A stretch of DNA of 64,000 nt from Taxillus chinensis (Eukaryota > Streptophyta > Magnoliopsida > Santalales > Loranthaceae), in NCBI GenBank assembly GCA_023512835.1, contig CM042085.1, forward strand, positions 30,091,812-30,155,811, given 5' to 3'. The notes under the pieces were generated by a model. It did no database searches. It was not told where the DNA came from and worked only from the letters and a program-made list of their open reading frames with translations. The translations under genes were made by a program, and so were the position numbers. The first letter of the stretch is position 1. Every line of letters begins with the position of its first letter. Of the stretch, positions 60,197 to 64,000 are shown in pieces.

Positions 60197-61798
60197 TGTA
60201 AAGACTCGTATTTGGGTAGTTTTGAGAGATAGCCATTCTATGGGAATGTAACTATCTGGATGGTAGTGTAGTCGTCGATGTGAGCATTTTGACTGTACTT
60301 GGGCCCGATTTCGAGTCGGGGCCCCGTTTGACCCGATTGTTGACTTTTCGGGGTTTATTTGTTGACTTTGCGTTTGAGCGGTCATTTGCGTGTGATAATA
60401 TTAGTCTAGTGTTGTGCTCGTCATTTCGAGCATTTTGACTGTAGTTTGACTCAATTCGGAGTCCGGGGCCTTGGAGGTCAATTATTGACTGGGTCAATGG
60501 TTGACTAGGTCAGTTGACTGGCAGAAATATAAATAGCAAAAAAAAAAAAAGAAGCTTTCACTTTATATTATCACATTTGTGCGTTTGAGAGAGAGAGCTT
60601 GGAGGCCTTGGCGATTTGGGGCGATTTGGGTTCGTGAACTTCAAGTAGGTGTCCTTGAACTTCTTATCTCTCTCTTGTTTTGGATTTGCACGAATTTATC
60701 CTGATTTATGAAATTGAGCATGAACCCTAGAATTTGGGGAAATCCAATTTTGGGTTAGATCTAATGGTTTAGCATAAGATTTGTGGTTAAGAACTGTTTT
60801 ATATCATTGTGGATATATGTTTCTGTGATTTTGGGGTTGATTAACTGTGTTTTTCATGAGGGTTGATAAGTCAACCATGGAAATCTGGGTTTAGATCTAG
60901 ATTTCTGGAAATCTGGAATTTTATACGTGTTTCGTTGTTTCTGCGCGATTTAGAGGCGTTCCTGGACGTGTTTTGAGGTAGATATCGTAGTTTGTTGCGA
61001 AACAGGGGTGTTAGTGAGCGTCTGGGAGTTTCTGGGCGCATTTCAGACGAAGAACAGGTGAAAACGATGATGAACAGTACCCTGGGCGCGTTCCTGGGTC
61101 GAAATGACGAAGACCCAAAGTTCTGGGTCGAAGGGTCGTAGTTCGTAGTTCGTAGTTCATAGCCTCGTAGTTCGTAGCTGAAGGGTCGAAATTCGTTGCC
61201 TCGTAGGTCGAAGGTCGTAGCCTCGCTTCAAGTCTTCGAGGCGCGCTGCAGTACCGCACTCCGCAGCTACGAGTCGCCTCGCTGTTCCGTAGCTACGAGT
61301 CGCAGGTTCTAAGCTACGAGTCGCAACTCCTACAGTGTAACTAGACACTAGACAGCACTGGACTGGACCTATTCACATTGTAACCCATACCCATCTACAC
61401 ATGTAAGTATTACTTAAGTTACAATGTAAATAACGAAATACCCCCCATTTGGATTCAAAGAAAAATACTAGAAAAATTAATTTCACTCTTTCAAAATGTA
61501 AAAATTGGGATATAGTGTAAAATCTTGGAAAAACCCAAAAGTTCGTAGTGGTGACTTTTTGGAAAGTGGGTTAGACATCTCAGAAAAATCCCCAAAAATC
61601 AGATTATCTTATTTATGTTATGGGAACCCAATGCCTGGACTTTTGATTTCAAGAAAATAGCTGCTATGAGTACTTCCTTCATAAATCAAGGATTGAGGAT
61701 TTACTTGTGAAGACTGGCTACAGTTCTAAAGGAAATGTTGAGAATGACATGCCATATTAATGTTAGTATGTTAGTGTGAGGTATTGGGGCATGGACTC
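60197..61798 (+). mobile_element. LTR family B, second copy, split by another element
   Basis: Starts TGTAAAGACTCGTATTTGGG and is closely similar to 5139 onward, including TATA (60528-60536), GA leader (60587) and AGGTGTCCTTGAAC. The minisatellite core differs from the first copy: TTCGTAG and AGCTACGAGTCGC units at 61130-61335. It passes through the GGTTAGACATCTCAG site that was the target in the first copy without interruption, and is broken at 61798. GACTA (60192-60196) is the expected target duplication; its partner would be outside the window. Confidence 0.88.
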
Positions 61799-63973
61799 TG
61801 TAAAGACTCGTACCTAGGTGAAGTGTGTTAAGGTATACTTACTATTATAATATTCGGAGTTTATTGGCATGCGTTATTATTATTATAATTATTTAAATAT
61901 TTTTAGGTTTATAATTAATATGACGTTAATATATTATTTAGTAATATTTGAATTGTTCCTATAATGAGTATTGTAGTTGGAAATTTTATTATGGGATTAT
62001 GATTTGTTACGGTAGGTATTTTAATATTTAGACTATAAATATTAATTGTAACTATTATTATTAATTATTATGATTATTATTAATAATCATATTATTATTA
62101 TTATAATTATTACTATTATTAATATTATAAATTAATTATATATATTTATTTGGGTATAAATAGAGGGAAATCTAGGTAAAACCCTACATTCGTTGTGCGT
62201 GCGCAATCTAGGGAAAACAGTCTATTGGAGCCGCCGTGTTCTTGACCTTCTGAGCTTGGATCAGGTAGGTGATTTTAGATGATTGATTCTTGATTATTAG
62301 TTCTTCATTATTGATGATACTGCTCTATGAACACGGATTGCAAAGTTATTGGGTCGAGTCTGTGTATAACAGTTTTGATAAATATATATATAAAATCTCT
62401 GCGTCCGTCCGTGCGTCGCTGGTCGTGCGCGACGCCGTGGGGTTGGACGAAGCCGGTGGTCTCCCGTGCACGCGCCATGGTGAGGGAGAAGGAAGGCACG
62501 ACGACGCTGTGGTTCGTGGAGCGACGCCCAACCGCCGTCGGCATGGGAAGGACGGAGCAAGGGGCGGCGGCGCCTGGGCTATCGCGCGCCTGCGGCCTAG
62601 TGAGAGGAAGAGGGAGACGAGGGGCGATGGCTCTACCGCCCCCTGGTCGCGTACGCCGCGCCCTGCGCGTTGATGAGAGGGGAGACGAGAGACGGGGGCA
62701 GCGTCTTGCTGCCCCGTGAGTCAACACCAGCCCTAACGGGTTGGTGTGTTTGGGCTGGTCCAACTGGGCCGGTCAACCCAACTATTTTGGGCTAATAATA
62801 ATAATGACAACCATAGATACATGTGTATATTTAATTAAAATATACACATGTTGTTAATTTATTATAACATAAAATAATAATAGAAAAAACATAGATATAA
62901 TAGACAATTTGTGGTTCTTAATTTATGTTGTTATTTAGCCTTTAAATTTGTGATTGTAATTGAATGTTAAAGGTATAGGTACATGTGTACATTTAATTAA
63001 ATACTGAGCTATTATTTATGATTTTAAATTCTAACACTGGTTTAATTTTAACTGTTAAGTGAACTTGTGTAGATGAATATATCCATTCACGTATATAAAT
63101 AACCGTTGGGGTTTGTTACTGTCGGATTGGTGATTTACATTTTCTGTGATGCTGTTGTTTTGTGTATTTTATTGGAATATCTTGTTTCTTAATAACGTAT
63201 ATTTTTGGTGGCGGAGCTGGTTGGGTCCACTGAGGGTCCCACATAGGGCTGGCAAGAGGCCGCAAGTCCCCTATGTGGCTGGTTAACCCAGGTCCCATAT
63301 GTGGCGGGTTGTCGATGGGGTACCGAGGGTCCCACATATGGCAATTTAGTAGTAGCTGAAATTCCTGGGTATGGTGGCGGGAATTTCATAGATGATTGTT
63401 TTACCGATGAGCCTTAAATGATGTGAAATGAGTTGTAATGGTTTCTTTGTGATTGGTTGATATTTATTTGAGTTGAAATGTGACACTACACCGGCACATG
63501 CATTCACTGATCATATAGACCTAGGAACTTGTGAAAAAGGGGTTGTCGATGGGGTTCACCTACTGGGCACTCGTGCTCACCCTACTCTATTTCTATTTTC
63601 CTACAGGTTGTAGGGAGTAGCTGGTGGAGCCATAGCAGAGCAGGCCGGGGCACCCTTGGCGTAGGATTCCTTTATGGACTTACTTTTCGTTTGATTATTT
63701 ATTACTCCGGACTTGGGCCCATGACAGTTGTACTAACTTGGATAGCTGGACCTTGTTACTTTGTGTTTACGGGTGTTGATTGAACTCAGTAATTTTGACT
63801 GCACTGCTAATTATTAGTTAATTGCATGTATTTGGATCATTGGTAAGTACAATGCTACCCCCGTTGTGGTATTGTACACGAATGGATCAGTCTCCAACCC
63901 CCCGCCCTCCGGAGTGGGCGCGGGGAAATCGCGTTTCTGGTTCTGTGAGTGCTCAGAATTTGGGGGCGTGACA
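61799..63973 (+). mobile_element. 5' LTR of a second Tekay-like element (A')
   Basis: 2175 bp from TGTAAAGACTCGTACCTAGG to GGGGGCGTGACA, with TATA (62155-62163), donor-like CAG/GTAGGTG (GT 62265), GC-rich block (62400-62710) and acceptor-like TTCCTACAG (AG 63605-63606). A PBS and an internal leader identical to that of the first element follow, so this is the start of an element, not a solo LTR. GACTC at 61794-61798 should recur after its 3' LTR, beyond the edge. It is diverged from LTR A, so it is a related family or an older copy. Confidence 0.9.
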
Positions 63974-63976
63974 AGT

Positions 63977-63988
63977 TAGTATCAGAGC
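63977..63988 (+). other. Primer binding site of element A'
   Basis: TAGTATCAGAGC, one base different from TGGTATCAGAGC, placed 3 bp after the LTR and followed by ATGGTTTAGTGG as in the first element. Confidence 0.85.
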
Positions 63989-64000
63989 ATGGTTTAGTGG

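Overview
The window is nuclear DNA of a flowering plant, probably a eudicot: AT-rich intergenic sequence, many TA, TTA and CT/GA microsatellites, Ty3/gypsy and Ty1/copia LTR sequences of the types found in angiosperms, and one split gene of a plant-specific membrane-protein family. The species cannot be told from the sequence.

Layout. (1) 970-3424, minus strand: a decayed multi-exon gene for a plant membrane protein of unknown function, with two in-frame TAG codons and frameshifts. (2) 5134-17190: a solo LTR (family B, target duplication ACGCT) split by a complete, recently inserted Tekay/Del-like chromovirus (6365-16177, target duplication TTAGA). The inserted element has near-identical 2.15-2.19 kb LTRs, PBS, PPT and a gag-PR-RT-RNase H-integrase frame broken by one frameshift and five stop codons. 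(3) 17.7-28.6 kb: a possible copia LTR, a truncated minus-strand LTR B, a tandem array of TRIM-like units alternating between two LTR subtypes and itself split by a 2.3 kb solo LTR (family C, GTACT), then a solo copia LTR (CGTAC). (4) 30.65-42.74 kb: an apparently intact TOM1/TOM3/THH1-family gene of 11 coding exons and 292 codons, with one GC-AG intron and one 7.6 kb intron carrying candidate DNA transposons. (5) 44.2-60.2 kb: more TRIM and LTR debris, including a second family C solo LTR (CTAAC). (6) 60.2-64.0 kb: a second nest, with LTR B entered by another Tekay-like element whose 5' LTR is complete and whose body runs off the right edge.

How it fits together. Only the TOM1-like gene looks able to make its product. 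The rest is layered retrotransposon insertion followed by LTR-LTR recombination, which left solo LTRs with intact 5-bp target duplications. The related long LTRs (A, A', B, C) share one architecture: TGTAAxGACCCG start, TATA box, often a GA-rich leader, a splice-donor-like CAG/GTAGGTG, a copy-specific core (GC-rich island, minisatellite or hairpins), an acceptor-like TTTCnCAG, and a GGGCGTGACA end. The most interesting signals are this apparent intron inside the LTR, the paired hairpins with covarying stems in family C, the duplicated ACGT palindromes at fixed 37-bp spacing, and the a-b-a-b-a TRIM array.

All coordinates and boundaries were read by eye. Family names rest on recognised motifs, not on a database search.
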